From Cornus controversa (lineage: Eukaryota; Streptophyta; Magnoliopsida; Cornales; Cornaceae), in assembly GCA_026545225.1 (NCBI GenBank), contig CM048849.1, forward strand, positions 48,715,836 to 48,779,835: a DNA stretch of 64,000 bases. Reading direction: 5' to 3'. Positions 1 through 10,220 of the stretch are shown piece after piece. Below the pieces are notes generated by a model that saw only the letters and a list, made by a program, of their open reading frames with translations, was not told the origin of the DNA and searched no databases. Numbering within the stretch: position 1 is the first letter of the stretch; each line of letters begins with the position of its first letter. The position numbers and the translations under genes were made by a program.

Positions 1-449
1 TATTCAATTGTAGAATGGTAAGTAGCTCACTTTTTTTGAAAGTCAATTAAGCATGCATCAAGAATGTCAAATCAAATTGCTTTTGGCTTAATGCATTGAA
101 TTCTTAGATAAGTCTTTAATCCCAAAAAACTAATGAATAGTATGAGTTTGTCTCTTCATTTCAATTTGTCGTGAGAAATTTTTTCTTCTTCTTCTAGTTT
201 CTCATATGGGTTATTTTGCATATTTTACAACATTCTTTCTATTCGTTTCTTTTTCTTTTTTTTTGGTTGATTATTTTCCGACTTTTACTTGATCAATCAA
301 GATACGCCTCTTCATATGCCTTTTTCCACGCATATATTTCTTTTAGGTAGCTTACTTTCTAATTTCTATACAATTTGTTCTTTTCTATACACCTTTCTCT
401 CTCCTCCGTGGATATCATTTGTTAATTAATGTAAGCGGTCTAGAATAGG
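1..449. other. AT-rich upstream region of first O-methyltransferase gene
   Basis: No open reading frame of note is seen. The stretch has pyrimidine-rich runs (about 180-260 and 380-410) and no recognisable mobile-element ends. It is taken as 5' flank and promoter of the gene that starts at 559. Confidence 0.5.
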
Positions 450-450
450 A

Positions 451-459
451 CTATATAGT
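451..459 (+). promoter_or_regulatory. Probable TATA box of first O-methyltransferase gene
   Basis: A CTATATAGT core lies about 100 bp before the ATG at 559. That spacing leaves room for a short plant 5' leader. It is the only good TATA match close upstream. Assignment is by position and composition only. Confidence 0.5.
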
Positions 460-558
460 CTATATTTGTGTAAAACCTTTCCATCCAACTATAAATCTAA
501 GTGAGCTGCAGGGCAGATTTGTGAGGAACTGAGGATAGGAACTACTACATATATAATT

Positions 559-1347
559 ATGGATCCCAATCATGGTGAGGACTCAAGTGAGCTGTTTGGA
601 GCTCAAGCTCACATATACAAGCATGTATTTGCTTTTGCGAATTCAATGTGTCTTAAATGTGCTGTTAAACTAGGCATACCAGACATAATTCACAACCATA
701 AGCAACCCATTACTCTTCCTGAGTTAGTCACAGCACTTCAACTTCCATCCACAAAAACCAGTTATGTTCACCGGCTCATGCGCTTACTGGTGCACTCTGG
801 CTTCTTTGCAACAACAAAGATTCATGAAAATCAAGAAGACGAAGAAGGGTATGTTCTCACTCCATCTTCTAGGCTCCTTCTCAAAGACCAAATCTCCAGC
901 TTGTCTACATTTGTGCAAGCAATAATTGATCCACTTTTACTATCTCCATGGCAAGTATTAGGAGATTGGTTTCGAGGCAATGAGCTCACAGCATTTGAAA
1001 CTGCACATGGGGCTAGCCTGTGGGACAGTGCGGGCCAAAACCCTGAGCTCAACAAGCTTTTAAACGAAACAATGGAGAGCGATTCTGGAATGATGAGAGT
1101 GGCTCTTAGAAACTGTAAGGAAATATTTGGAGGTTCGCGTTCATTGGTTGATGTAGGGGGTGGCACAGGAACCATTTCTCGGATCATTTTGGAGGCATTC
1201 CCTCATATAAAATGCACAGTGCTTGATCTCCAACATGTTGTCGCCGATTTGCCCGAGAGTAAGAACTTGAAGTTTGTTGCAGGAGATATGTTCCAGTCTA
1301 TCCCTCCTGCCGATGCCATTCTGATTAAGGTATGCATTTTCTTCTTG

Positions 1348-1408
<61 letters not shown>

Positions 1409-2191
1409 TTCATGAAATTTGAGCAATTTATATCAATTGCTACAGCTTCTCCTCTGTCTATGGCCTAGTGGATAATATAGAATTTGACAGCAAAGACTGA
1501 ATAGGTTATACATACCACCCTTGTACCAAACAAATTATGATCTATTATTCCATTTAAGCTGCATTTGGAAGTATGGAATCGGCGTATTTGAAACTATTAT
1601 GTCTCCAACTCCAATTCAAGGCACCAATTCCATCCTCCCAAACATTGCTTTAAGTTATTTGCTGTTTTGAAACATTTTCAGCTCTACTACCCAAAATCTG
1701 TACCAAAAGGATCATAAGCAAGAAATAGTCATAGGGAAGAACAAAACAGTCAATGAATTATTTATGAACTTTGGGGAAATATTCAATTGTAAGATTTTAT
1801 GTTAAATTGCATAGCGAGCGAATTTAGGAAATAAATGGAACTTAAATTATGTTTTTAGATTTCTGATGATGAAAGTGATTGATTACAGAGTGTTTTTCAT
1901 AATTGGGGCGATGAGGATTGTGTGAAGATACTGAAGAAATGCAGAGAAGCTATTCCAAGCAAAGATGATGGCGGAAAATTGATTATCATAGACACCGTCA
2001 TAAATGGCGAAGGAGATGACCAAGACATAACTGGATCAAAGCTTATCTTCGATATATTTATGATGGTTTTGGTTAATGGAAGACAGAGAAATGAGAAAGA
2101 ATGGGAAACACTCTTCTTGGAGGCTGGTTTTAGTCACTACAAGATAACACCCATCTTTGGTTTAAGGTCCCTTATTGAGGTTTATCCTTAG
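559..2191 (+). CDS. O-methyltransferase, class-II plant COMT/resveratrol-OMT-like (2 exons, intact)
   Basis: A SAM-dependent methyltransferase predicted to methylate hydroxyls of a small phenolic (stilbene, flavonoid or similar) in the cytosol. Exons are 559-1329 (257 codons, phase 0, donor GTATGC) and 1889-2191 (100 codons plus stop), giving 357 aa, a normal length for the family. The N-terminal dimerisation domain covers about residues 15-120. The SAM glycine-rich motif LVDVGGGTG is at 196-204, followed by the FPHIKCTVLDL strand. The likely catalytic His is H261 in FHNWGDEDC just after the intron. The C-terminus ends GLRSLIEVYP, typical of resveratrol/isoflavone OMT-like proteins. The first exon-2 residue is Ser, where I expect Trp in many relatives. 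The start is the first ATG, with a TATA about 100 bp upstream. The tandem partner lies at 10221. The substrate cannot be read from the sequence. Confidence 0.9.
1350..1406. repeat. (AT)n microsatellite in O-methyltransferase intron
   Basis: An uninterrupted AT dinucleotide run begins about 20 bp after the splice donor at 1330. The partner gene's intron (10997-11580) is otherwise homologous but lacks this run, so the expansion came after the duplication. Confidence 0.95.
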
Positions 2192-3139
2192 AGAGATTTA
2201 ACTATGCATTATGAGCCTCATATATATATCTATATGTGTGTGTGTGTGTGTGTTGTAAACTTTATTATGAACAATAATGCTGAAGCTTTCTCGGGAAAAA
2301 AAACAGAATAATAATGCTGCAGCTTGAAAATATGTTTTGGAAGTGTCTACAACTACTTATTGTAATGTGAACTTGTTAGCAATGCCTTGTTGAGTTGTTT
2401 TCACCATTTCTTGATTTGTTCTTGTTGTCCTTGTGCTGTGTCCAAGGTAATCTTCTACCATCATTACTTTGAGTTGCCACTGCAATGCTCGCCAATAATT
2501 CTCATATTTTTGGAAGAATAATGCTACACATCATGAAATTATTTCATGAATTTGTATCATGAATGATGAATTTGCTAAACAATATACATTTTCAGATTAA
2601 TACATTTGCTTTAACTTCCAAAAACAAAAATGTGAGACCCAAAGTCTCCTATTTATTATACACTAAGCAATAGCAACGGACTTCACAAACAATGGCCTTT
2701 AACAACAAGAAAAAAAAATTTAAACCATCGTAATAATAAAAGAAAGATAACTTTCATTAATAATTTCATTGAGTACATCTGTAATTATGTATTGTGCTAA
2801 GGCAAAAAAAAATTTGTGCTCATGTATTATGCACAATGAATAAAAAAAAAAGATGAAATAATGTGTTAAGTACGAAATAAATTATTTTTTTCTATCAATG
2901 CTATCATAATATTGTTTGCAAGTGGTCCATTAGGATAGCCATAGATTCTACAATACTATTTTATGGTATAATTTTTGAGCTACAAAACATAAAGTTTAGA
3001 TATGCCAGGAAATTAGAGCATGTGAGAGAGTGAGATTAGATATAAAAAAAATGAGGCCATAGTAGGATTTTTTTGTAATTTTAGGGGGAGGCAATTCATC
3101 ATAATTGATGATATTTTATAAAATTATACCTATAGAATA
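2192..3139. other. 3' flank of first O-methyltransferase gene, no gene seen
   Basis: AT-rich sequence with a short (TG)n run near 2233-2251. The first 200 bp are the likely 3' UTR and resemble the 3' flank of the partner gene (AGAGATTTAA right after both stops). No coding potential is seen. Confidence 0.5.
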
Positions 3140-3680
3140 TCAACAACAAAAAATGCCAGTGGGGGCCCCCACTACCCTAGTTGTCTGTTTGTGCCTGATC
3201 TGGAGAAAATGAGAGATATTTTCAGAGGGAGAGAGAGGGAGGGTAGAGAGTGATAGGAAGTGTGGAGCCTAATTATACTGTACACATTGCCCCAACTTTG
3301 CGAATCCGACGTAAGTTGGCGGGAGGTTGCAGGGGACAGCGCCCCTTGTCTAAAGGTGGGGGTTCAGGAGCTTGCCTCCGACTCGAGTTTTTTAAAAGGG
3401 TATTTTGGTATTTTCACACTTGTTATGTAGTCCTAAGAGGTGTTTATATATATAAAGTCTAAACTCTTTGTAATTGTATCTTGTATTTTTCATCATTGTG
3501 AAAACCTTGTAATACCAAAGACGTAACCCTAAATTTTAAGTGAATCTTGTAAATTTGTGTGTCTTTTCTTACGTGTTTGATCTTCTTTTCTTTTCATTTT
3601 CGCAATGTGTCATCTCCCAATAGTTCCCTTATCTCAATCTTCCTAATGAGTCCATTCATCTAGTTCACATTAACCCTATA
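3140..3680 (+). mobile_element. LTR-like remnant (solo LTR candidate)
   Basis: A GC-richer block with a promoter-like TATATATAAAG at about 3447, then a T-rich transcript-start-like stretch and AT-rich 3' part, which is the layout of an LTR R/U5 region. I could not fix the ends or a target duplication. The ORF inside (3250-3462) has no recognisable domain. Confidence 0.3.
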
Positions 3681-4441
3681 ATAAATTTAAAAGAAAACTA
3701 CATTTACATTGAGTTAGGAATCCTAAATAACAAAATCGTCTATTTTAAAATTTTATTTTTCACTTTAGTTAAATTAATCAAAATAATTACATATGCATTG
3801 AAAATCATTCTTGAGGTCCAAAATGCTTTCTAAGCTCTTATTACAAAATACGAAATTATATCTCTTAAACAAATAATTCATTCACTCAATAAATTTAGCA
3901 AAATATCAAACCCATTCTCGAACTCCTCACTTTTAAGTCTTAATCGGACACCTATTTTCTTGGTCACCCCACATGCACTTACCAACACCAACACCAACAC
4001 AATACAATTCTCTCTCTCCCTTTTACTCACACCACACACACACACATCAAATCCACATCCAGTTTCTTGAGTCAATGCTCAACCAATCTTCCATGTTCTT
4101 TCTTTTATTTATTTATTTTTTTTTTTGTTAATGGGTGACAATATATACTTAAATTTCTATCACAATATGATTGGGTGATATGAAAATAAATTCACTAATT
4201 TAGAATAAGTTATTTTTCTTCTTTTTATTTTTATTTTATTTTTCTTTTGGGTATTGGGTGACAGTATATACTTGCTTGCACAATATATTTGATTTGATTG
4301 TGTTATATATATGAAAATGAATTAACTAATTTGAAATCAATTTAATTCAAGTATAAATGAATTACCTGATTAATTTGATTTTGAACTTTTCTTTAAAATA
4401 GACCCTTCATCAATTGAGTCCATTCCATTAATCATATAATA
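3681..4441. other. AT-rich intergenic DNA, nothing recognised
   Basis: Low-complexity AT-rich sequence ending in the left target duplication of the copia element. No open reading frame or structured repeat is convincing. Confidence 0.5.
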
Positions 4442-4446
4442 AATTT
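4442..4446. repeat. Left target-site duplication of copia element
   Basis: AATTT, identical to the 5 bp at 10007-10011. Confidence 0.9.
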
Positions 4447-4706
4447 TGTTGTAAAAGTATAATATAATAACTATTAAACTATATATTTATCTTCGAGAGA
4501 AGAGAGCAGTGAGAGATAGCAAGAGAAGAGAGAGATGTTGTATGCGAGAGAGACAGAGAGAGAAAGATTGCCTTTATTTCACAAACTACTAACACTTTAA
4601 CTTACAACATTCTGATGCCTTATATAGGCAAATGGTTGGAAGATATTTCTATACAAAGATAAAAATGCTTTAAAGAGGGGCACATGGGATGAACCCACTT
4701 GTAACA
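4447..4706 (-). repeat. 3' LTR of copia element
   Basis: 260 bp, about 96% identical to 9748-10006 by hand count, with TGTT...AACA ends. It contains purine-rich GAGA stretches. The polypurine tract abuts it at 4707. Confidence 0.95.
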
Positions 4707-4717
4707 CTCCCCCTTGG
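4707..4717 (-). other. Polypurine tract of copia element
   Basis: On the minus strand this reads AAGGGGGAG directly before the 3' LTR, the expected plus-strand DNA primer site for reverse transcription. Confidence 0.85.
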
Positions 4718-4889
4718 GTTCATGACTTTATAAAGAGTACAAGATTCTTGTGCTCCTAAAAATGGTATTGCATATAAAAGAACTGCCTCATTAAAACCTT
4801 ATCAGAAAAACCCAGTGGGATAAAACCTGATCGAAGGAAAAAGAGTGCAATATGCTAATACCTTTTCAAACAAATTCTCCCCCTCATCA

Positions 4890-5648
4890 GCATGAAAAAT
4901 CTTTGAGCTGCCACATCCCAATATTGTGAACCAATTTCTTGAATGTCGTGGTAGGCAGAGCTTTAGTGAACAGGTCTGTCAAATTATCACACGAACGAAT
5001 TTGCTGGACATCAATATCACCATTTTTCTAAAGCTCGTGAGTATAAAAGAATTTTGGTGAGATGTGCTTGGTTCTATCTCCTTTGATATAGCCTCCTTTG
5101 ATTTGAGCAAGACATGCAGCATTATCTTCGTATAATATCGTTGGGATATTATTTATTGAGGAGAGTCCACAATTTTCTCGAATATGCTATATCATATATC
5201 TTAGCCAGACACACTCTCGGCTCGCTTCATGAATTGCGAGTATTTCAGAATGATTTGAAGAGGTTGCTGTCATTGTCTGTTTCATGGATCTCCATGATAT
5301 AGCAATGTCACCACAAGTAAATACATATCTTGTTTGTGATCGAGCTTTATGTGGATCAGAGAGATAACCTGCATCTGCATATCTAACTAACTGGAATTTT
5401 GATTTATTTGAATAAAACAATCTCATATCAGTGGTCCCATGAAAATATCTCATTATATGCTTGACTTCATTCCAATGTCTGCGGGTTGGTACAGAACTGT
5501 ACCGTGCCAGTAAGTTGACTGGAAAAGATATGTCTGGTCTTGTGCAATTTGTAAGGTACATCAGTGCACCAATAGCACTTAGATATAGAATTTCAGGACC
5601 AAGCAATTCTTCATTATCTTCTCGAGGACAAAATGGATCTTTCTTCAC
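4890..5648 (-). pseudogene. copia RNase H region (broken)
   Basis: The minus-strand frame 5648-5187 shows the typical copia RNase H run, with SWRSMKQ, TATSSNHSEI and EASRECVWLR blocks. It stops at 5187. Further RNase H-like coding can be followed in broken frames to about 4890. It is the last domain before the polypurine tract. The stops mean no functional protein is expected. Confidence 0.85.
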
Positions 5649-5705
5649 ATCAAGCGATCAGACAACCATTGGAGAACTTAATGGATGAGCTTTATCCATA
5701 TAAAA

Positions 5706-6380
5706 TCACTTTAAAACCTTTTCTGTATAGGTTGACTGATGGATAAGAATTCCGCTTGGTAAATGCTCAAATTGTAATCCGAGGCAAAATCTTGTTCTTC
5801 CAAGCTCTTTCATTTTGAATTCTTTCTTTAAATAATCAGCAGTCGCGGTGAGCTCATCAGGAGTTCCCACGAAGTTTAAATCATTAACATATACTGCTAT
5901 AATTGCAAATCCAGATCCTGATTTTTTAATGAAAACGCATAGACAGATTGAATTATTTACATATCCTTCTTTGATTAAGTACTCGCTAAGGCGATTGTAC
6001 CACATGCGTCCAGACTGTTTTAATCCATACAACGATCGTTGTAACTTGATTGAATACATCGACCGTGGTTTTGAAGCGATTGCTTCAGGCATTTGAAATC
6101 CTTCAGGGATTTTCATATAAATATCACTATCAAGTGATCCATATAAATATACTGTAACTACGTCCATTAGATGCATATTCAGCCTTTCTGTGACTGCCAA
6201 ATTAATCAAGAATCGGAATGTAATTGCATCCATTACCGGAGAATATGTCTCCTCATAATCAATACCAGGCCTTTGTGAGAAACCTTGTGCCACTAAGCGG
6301 GCTTTGTATCTCATAATTTTATTTTTCTCATTTCTTTTTCGTACAAATACCCATTTGTACCCTACAGGCTTAACACATTC
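5706..6380 (-). pseudogene. copia reverse transcriptase region (catalytic residue lost)
   Basis: The frame 6314-5706 carries clear copia RT blocks: RYKARLVAQGF, the DVVTVYLYG segment with the first catalytic Asp kept, SLYGLKQSGRMWYNRL, and YVNDLNFVGT. In the last block the first Asp of the paired catalytic aspartates is Asn. A neighbouring linker region (6926-6582) is open but separated by a stop. The frame also breaks on both sides of the domain. Confidence 0.9.
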
Positions 6381-7019
6381 AAGTGTCTAGATTATTGATC
6401 TAAATACTTCACATTTTGCTAGTGAAGTTAATTCTGCCTGTATTGCCTCTTTCCATTTTGGCCAATCATTTCTGCGTCGACATTCATCAATGTATTGAGG
6501 TTCTGGATCCTCATTATCTCTTGCAATATCAAGAGCAACTGCAAAAGAGAATATGTTGTCGACAAGAACATCATTTCTATTTTATCTCTGTGCATAATTT
6601 ATTGAGATCTCATCATTTTCAGGTACAACTACCTCTTTTTGTGCTTCATCAAGGGCTATCAGTTTTTCAGGGGCTATTTTTGCTCCCTTTGTAAGTATGG
6701 CCTCCTCAGGAGTGCCATATTTTTTATCTACTTTCTCTTGTACTTTTCTTTTTCGAGGAATAGTATCTTTTGCACCAATGGGTCTCCCACGCTTCAGGCG
6801 TGTTTTAGATGCATCTGTTGCAATACTTATAGATTGTCCAACAGGGACATCTATTCGTGCTGAGAAATTGGCAGCAGGGATATAAGATTGTATCATTTTA
6901 CTTGTATCAGTAAATGCATCTGGCAATTGATTTGCAATACTTTACAAATGAATGATTCTCTTAACTTCAAGTTCTCTTTGACTTGTATGGGGATCAAAAT
7001 GTGATAATGTCGTAGCATT

Positions 7020-7988
7020 TCAAGTGATCTCGTGTTGTTGTTCAGACTGTGTCATTTCTCCCCCTAATGGTGGGAATACCACCTCATCAAAATGACAATC
7101 AGCAAATCTTGCTTTAAACAAATCTTCTGTTATAGGTTTAAGATATCTAATGATAGATGGAGAGTCAAAACCTACAAAAATTTTAAGTCTACGTTGAGGG
7201 CCCATTTTTGTTCGTTGTAGTGGTGCAATAGGCACAAAGACAGAACAACCAAAAACTCGTAAGTGAGAGATATTTGGTTGTTGACCAACCATAAGTTGTA
7301 GAGGTGAAAAACTATGGTAAGCAGTTGGTCTAATACGAACTAATGATGCTGCATGCAATATGGCATGTCCCCAGGCTAATACAGGGAGTTTTGTTTTCAT
7401 AAATAATGGTCTGGCAATCAATTGAAGACGTTTTATAAAAGACTATGTTAGACCATTTTGAGTATGAGTGTGTGCAACAGGGTGTTCAACATTAGTGCCA
7501 ATAGACATGCAATAGTCATTGAACGTTTTAGATATAAATTCTCCGGCATTATTAAGACGAATTGCCTTGATTGGATAATCCGGGAATTGTGCTCTTAAAC
7601 GAATTGTTTGGGCCAAAAGTCTAGCAAATGCTACATTTCGAGTAGAAAGTAAACAGACGTGGGACCATCTAGTTGAGGCATTAATTAAAACCATAAAATA
7701 ACGAAAATGTTCACATGATGGGTGAATACGTCCACATATATCTCCGTGGATCCTTTGTAAGAAATCAGGAGATTCAACAACAACTTTTGAAGAAGATGAC
7801 CTCACAATTAACTTTCCTTGTGAGCATGCAGTGCATGTATAATCACTTGTTAAAAGAATTTTCTGATTCTTTAATGGATGCTCATTTGAATTTTCAATAA
7901 TTCGGTGCATCATTGTTGACCTAGGATGACCAAGGCGATTATGCCATAATATAAAATTATTTGGGTCATAGCACTTCTGGTGCATCAC
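7020..7988 (-). pseudogene. copia GAG-pre-integrase and integrase region (catalytic residues lost)
   Basis: The frame 7988-7443 opens with the pre-integrase segment LWHNRLGHPRS and zinc-binding C-x2-C, then the core starting HGDICGRIHPSC. The second core acidic position reads IRLNNAGEF, with Asn where the family has Asp. The codon for the third, glutamate, position is a TAG stop right after QNGLT (about 7443). Coding resumes after the stop in 7421-7020, with AWGHAILHAA and SHLRVFGCSVF. Two of three catalytic positions are therefore gone. Confidence 0.9.
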
Positions 7989-8186
7989 TACATGTGATTC
8001 AATTGCTCATATTTTTATAAAATATAACCCAAAAGAGAAAGCAAAGAATTTTTCTAAAACATGCTTCCAGTATGAAATAGTTGATGTAATGCATAGATAT
8101 TCCATACTCCCTTTATTTATCGTCTCAATATAATATCCGTTATGACGTATATCTTTAAAACTCACCAGATTTCTCTTGGATCTGGC

Positions 8187-8423
8187 TTAATAGAGAGCAT
8201 CATCAATATGCAATTGTGTTCCACATAGTAACACAATATTAGCCCTTCCAGAACCATCAATCAGGTTTATGGAACCTGATATGGTATTAACATTAGCTTC
8301 AGCTAATGTTATATGAAAAAAATATTTTCTATCTTTTAGGATAGTATGTGTCGTGGCACTGTCTACCAAACATATATCTTCATCATTTATCTTAGATGTG
8401 GGCAATGCATTGATCAAATCCAT
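8187..8423 (-). pseudogene. copia aspartic protease region
   Basis: A 78-codon frame on the minus strand holds CLVDSATTHTIL, the copia protease active-site block with its Asp still present, followed by a short hydrophobic stretch ending LHIDDALY and a stop at the 3' end. It lies between the gag knuckle and the integrase, as expected. Confidence 0.75.
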
Positions 8424-8649
8424 TTATAAAAAGAAACAAACTCCATTACATTAATAAAAGTATAATTAGAAACAAAACTTGTAATAATATACTAATAAAA
8501 ATCAAAGGAAATGATATCAAATTGATGTGAACATTTTCATCATCAGTCAACTGATTTATTTATTTCAGGGAGGTCTTTATAGATATCTGAAATATCAAGA
8601 TGATTGATGGCTATCGGTTTATAATTTTTGATAGCATTTGTTTCAATCT

Positions 8650-8960
8650 CTTTTTCCTTCCCTGTTCATTTGATTTGAAGCTTGATATAGCTCAATGAAG
8701 TGTTTGGGCGTTTCGGCAGGTCTGTGACCAATGCCCTTTCATACCACAGCGAAAAGCAAGCATTTTCATATTGTTTAGAGGTTGCATTCAGCACACCTTT
8801 CAATTTTTCTTGTTTTGCCCCACTTGCATTTCCTTCATGATAATATGGTGTGTAGTTCCTACTAGGAAACTCAAATGAAGGATAATCACCATAATTATTA
8901 TTTCTGTCGTGGCCACGTCCACGACCATTAAAGGATGCTGAATGAAGCTGATCCGGTCGG
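8650..8960 (-). pseudogene. copia gag C-terminal region with zinc-knuckle remnant
   Basis: Reading leftward, a Gly-Arg-rich piece (NGRGRGHDRNNN, about 8930) is followed by RCGMKGHWSQTC near 8715-8750, which is most of a CCHC zinc knuckle. The first Cys lies in another frame, so at least one small indel has occurred. No long gag frame survives. Confidence 0.7.
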
Positions 8961-9341
8961 ACGAGATATGTGGTTTTCTAATAAGAGATCATTATTTTGT
9001 TCAACTACTAATAAGCAAGATATCAACTTAGAATATCTTATAAAATATCTCTCTCGATAATGCTGCTAAAGGAGCTAGTTCGAGGAATGAAATGTGGTAA
9101 ATGTTTTTTCTAATATATCCACATCATTTAAGGCTCTCCACATAAATTCATTTGGAAGTTAATTCGAAATAGAGCTGAATTATATTCTATTACCGATTTA
9201 TAATCAGACAACTTCAATTTTGATCAGTTGTCTCGAGCTCTTGGCAGATTAATAGTTCTTTGATTCGAACCTATCCTTCAAATTTTCCATAGTGTGGACG
9301 AGTCTTTTATTGTAAGATACTCGAAATTTTATATGTAAGTA

Positions 9342-9461
9342 TATTGACATAATAAAATAATATAAATATGAACATGTCACTTCGCAATCGGGAAGGACTT
9401 TATATTGACATAATAATATAAATATGAACATGTCACTTCGCAATCGGGAAGGACTTTATAT
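9342..9461. repeat. Tandem duplication of about 60 bp in copia leader
   Basis: The segment starting TATTGACATAATA and ending GGAAGGACTTTATA occurs twice in a row (9342-9401 and 9402-9461). The second copy has a short internal deletion. It lies in the untranslated leader between the 5' LTR and gag and is followed by a TA-rich low-complexity stretch to about 9625. Confidence 0.9.
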
Positions 9462-9728
9462 ATACATATATATTATATATTTATATGTATATATAGATAT
9501 ATCTATATAAATATATAGATTATATGTATGGGTATATATATATATACATATACACCAATAAATATATTATATATTTATCTATATATATATAAATATATGT
9601 ATAGATATATTTATCTATTGAAATGACATAAAATATAATTTTCGTACCTTTTACTTGGAAGTGAAAAATAAAATTGTCTTCTCCGTTCGTTATAACCTTG
9701 TGCTTTAACTTGTCTTCTCAAGTAGTCA

Positions 9729-9747
9729 GAGTCTCGTACTGATAACG
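9729..9747 (-). other. Primer-binding site of copia element
   Basis: The minus-strand sequence right after the 5' LTR reads CGTTATCAGTACGAGACTC. TATCAG is shared with initiator-Met primer sites but the rest is not a clean match, so the primer tRNA is left open. Confidence 0.55.
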
Positions 9748-10006
9748 TGTTATAAAAGTATAATATAATAACTATTTAACTATATATTTATCTTCGAGAG
9801 AAGAGAGCAGTGAGAGATAGCAAGAGAAGGGAGAGATGTTGTATGCGAGACAGACAGAGAGAGAAAGATTGCATTTATTTCATAAACTACTAACACTTTA
9901 ACTTACAACATTCTGATGCCTTGTATGGGCAAATGGTTGGAAGATATTTCTATACAAAGATAAGAATGCTTTAAAGAGGGGCACGTGGATGAACCCACTT
10001 GTAACA
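9748..10006 (-). repeat. 5' LTR of copia element
   Basis: 259 bp, TGTT...AACA, partner of 4447-4706. Transcription from it would run leftward, away from the O-methyltransferase copy at 10221. Confidence 0.95.
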
Positions 10007-10011
10007 AATTT
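10007..10011. repeat. Right target-site duplication of copia element
   Basis: AATTT, identical to the 5 bp at 4442-4446. Confidence 0.9.
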
Positions 10012-10079
10012 CATTTGCTTTTTGACTTTTCCTTAAAACAGAGAACAAATGCTAGACGGAAGCTTTTGCATTCGTCTGA

Positions 10080-10135
10080 TACTCTGATGCATTGTGTTGG
10101 GACCAAGAGTGGATCCCACCACAATGCATCAAGAC
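10080..10135. repeat. Imperfect inverted repeat in promoter of second O-methyltransferase copy
   Basis: TGATGCATTGTG is followed after a GGGACC...GGATCCC centre by CACAATGCATCA, forming a stem of about 20 bp with a short loop. It sits 90-140 bp before the ATG at 10221. It may be a small fold-back MITE or a chance palindrome. Confidence 0.6.
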
Positions 10136-10220
10136 TTCGGCAGAAGACTTCTGCTTAAATATGCATCTTAGTAGCATAAAAATGTGAGGAACAAAAAAAA
10201 AAAAAGGAGCTACAGAATTC

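Larger units (their letters stand above)
4447..10006 (-). mobile_element. Complete but degenerate Ty1/copia LTR retrotransposon
   Basis: A 5560-bp element read right to left. Both LTRs begin TGTT and end AACA. Identical 5-bp direct repeats AATTT flank it (4442-4446 and 10007-10011), which shows simple insertion. Internal order on the minus strand is gag zinc knuckle, protease, integrase, reverse transcriptase, RNase H. Integrase before RT is the copia order. Hand comparison of the LTRs gives 10 substitutions and one 1-bp indel over about 260 bp. The polyprotein frame is broken by many stops and frameshifts, and several catalytic residues are lost. It lies between two tandem O-methyltransferase copies and ends 214 bp before the second copy's ATG. 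Confidence 0.96.

Noticed and set aside
1141..1413. Minus-strand frame over O-methyltransferase exon end and AT run
   Set aside because: Ile-Tyr repeat from the microsatellite; shadow of the real gene.
1455..1482. tRNA-like GGCCTAGTGGATAAT phrase, also in the partner intron at about 11229
   Set aside because: No cloverleaf or B box. It is shared because the two introns are homologous.
3250..3462. 70-codon frame
   Set aside because: Lies in an LTR-like block and has no domain or codon bias.
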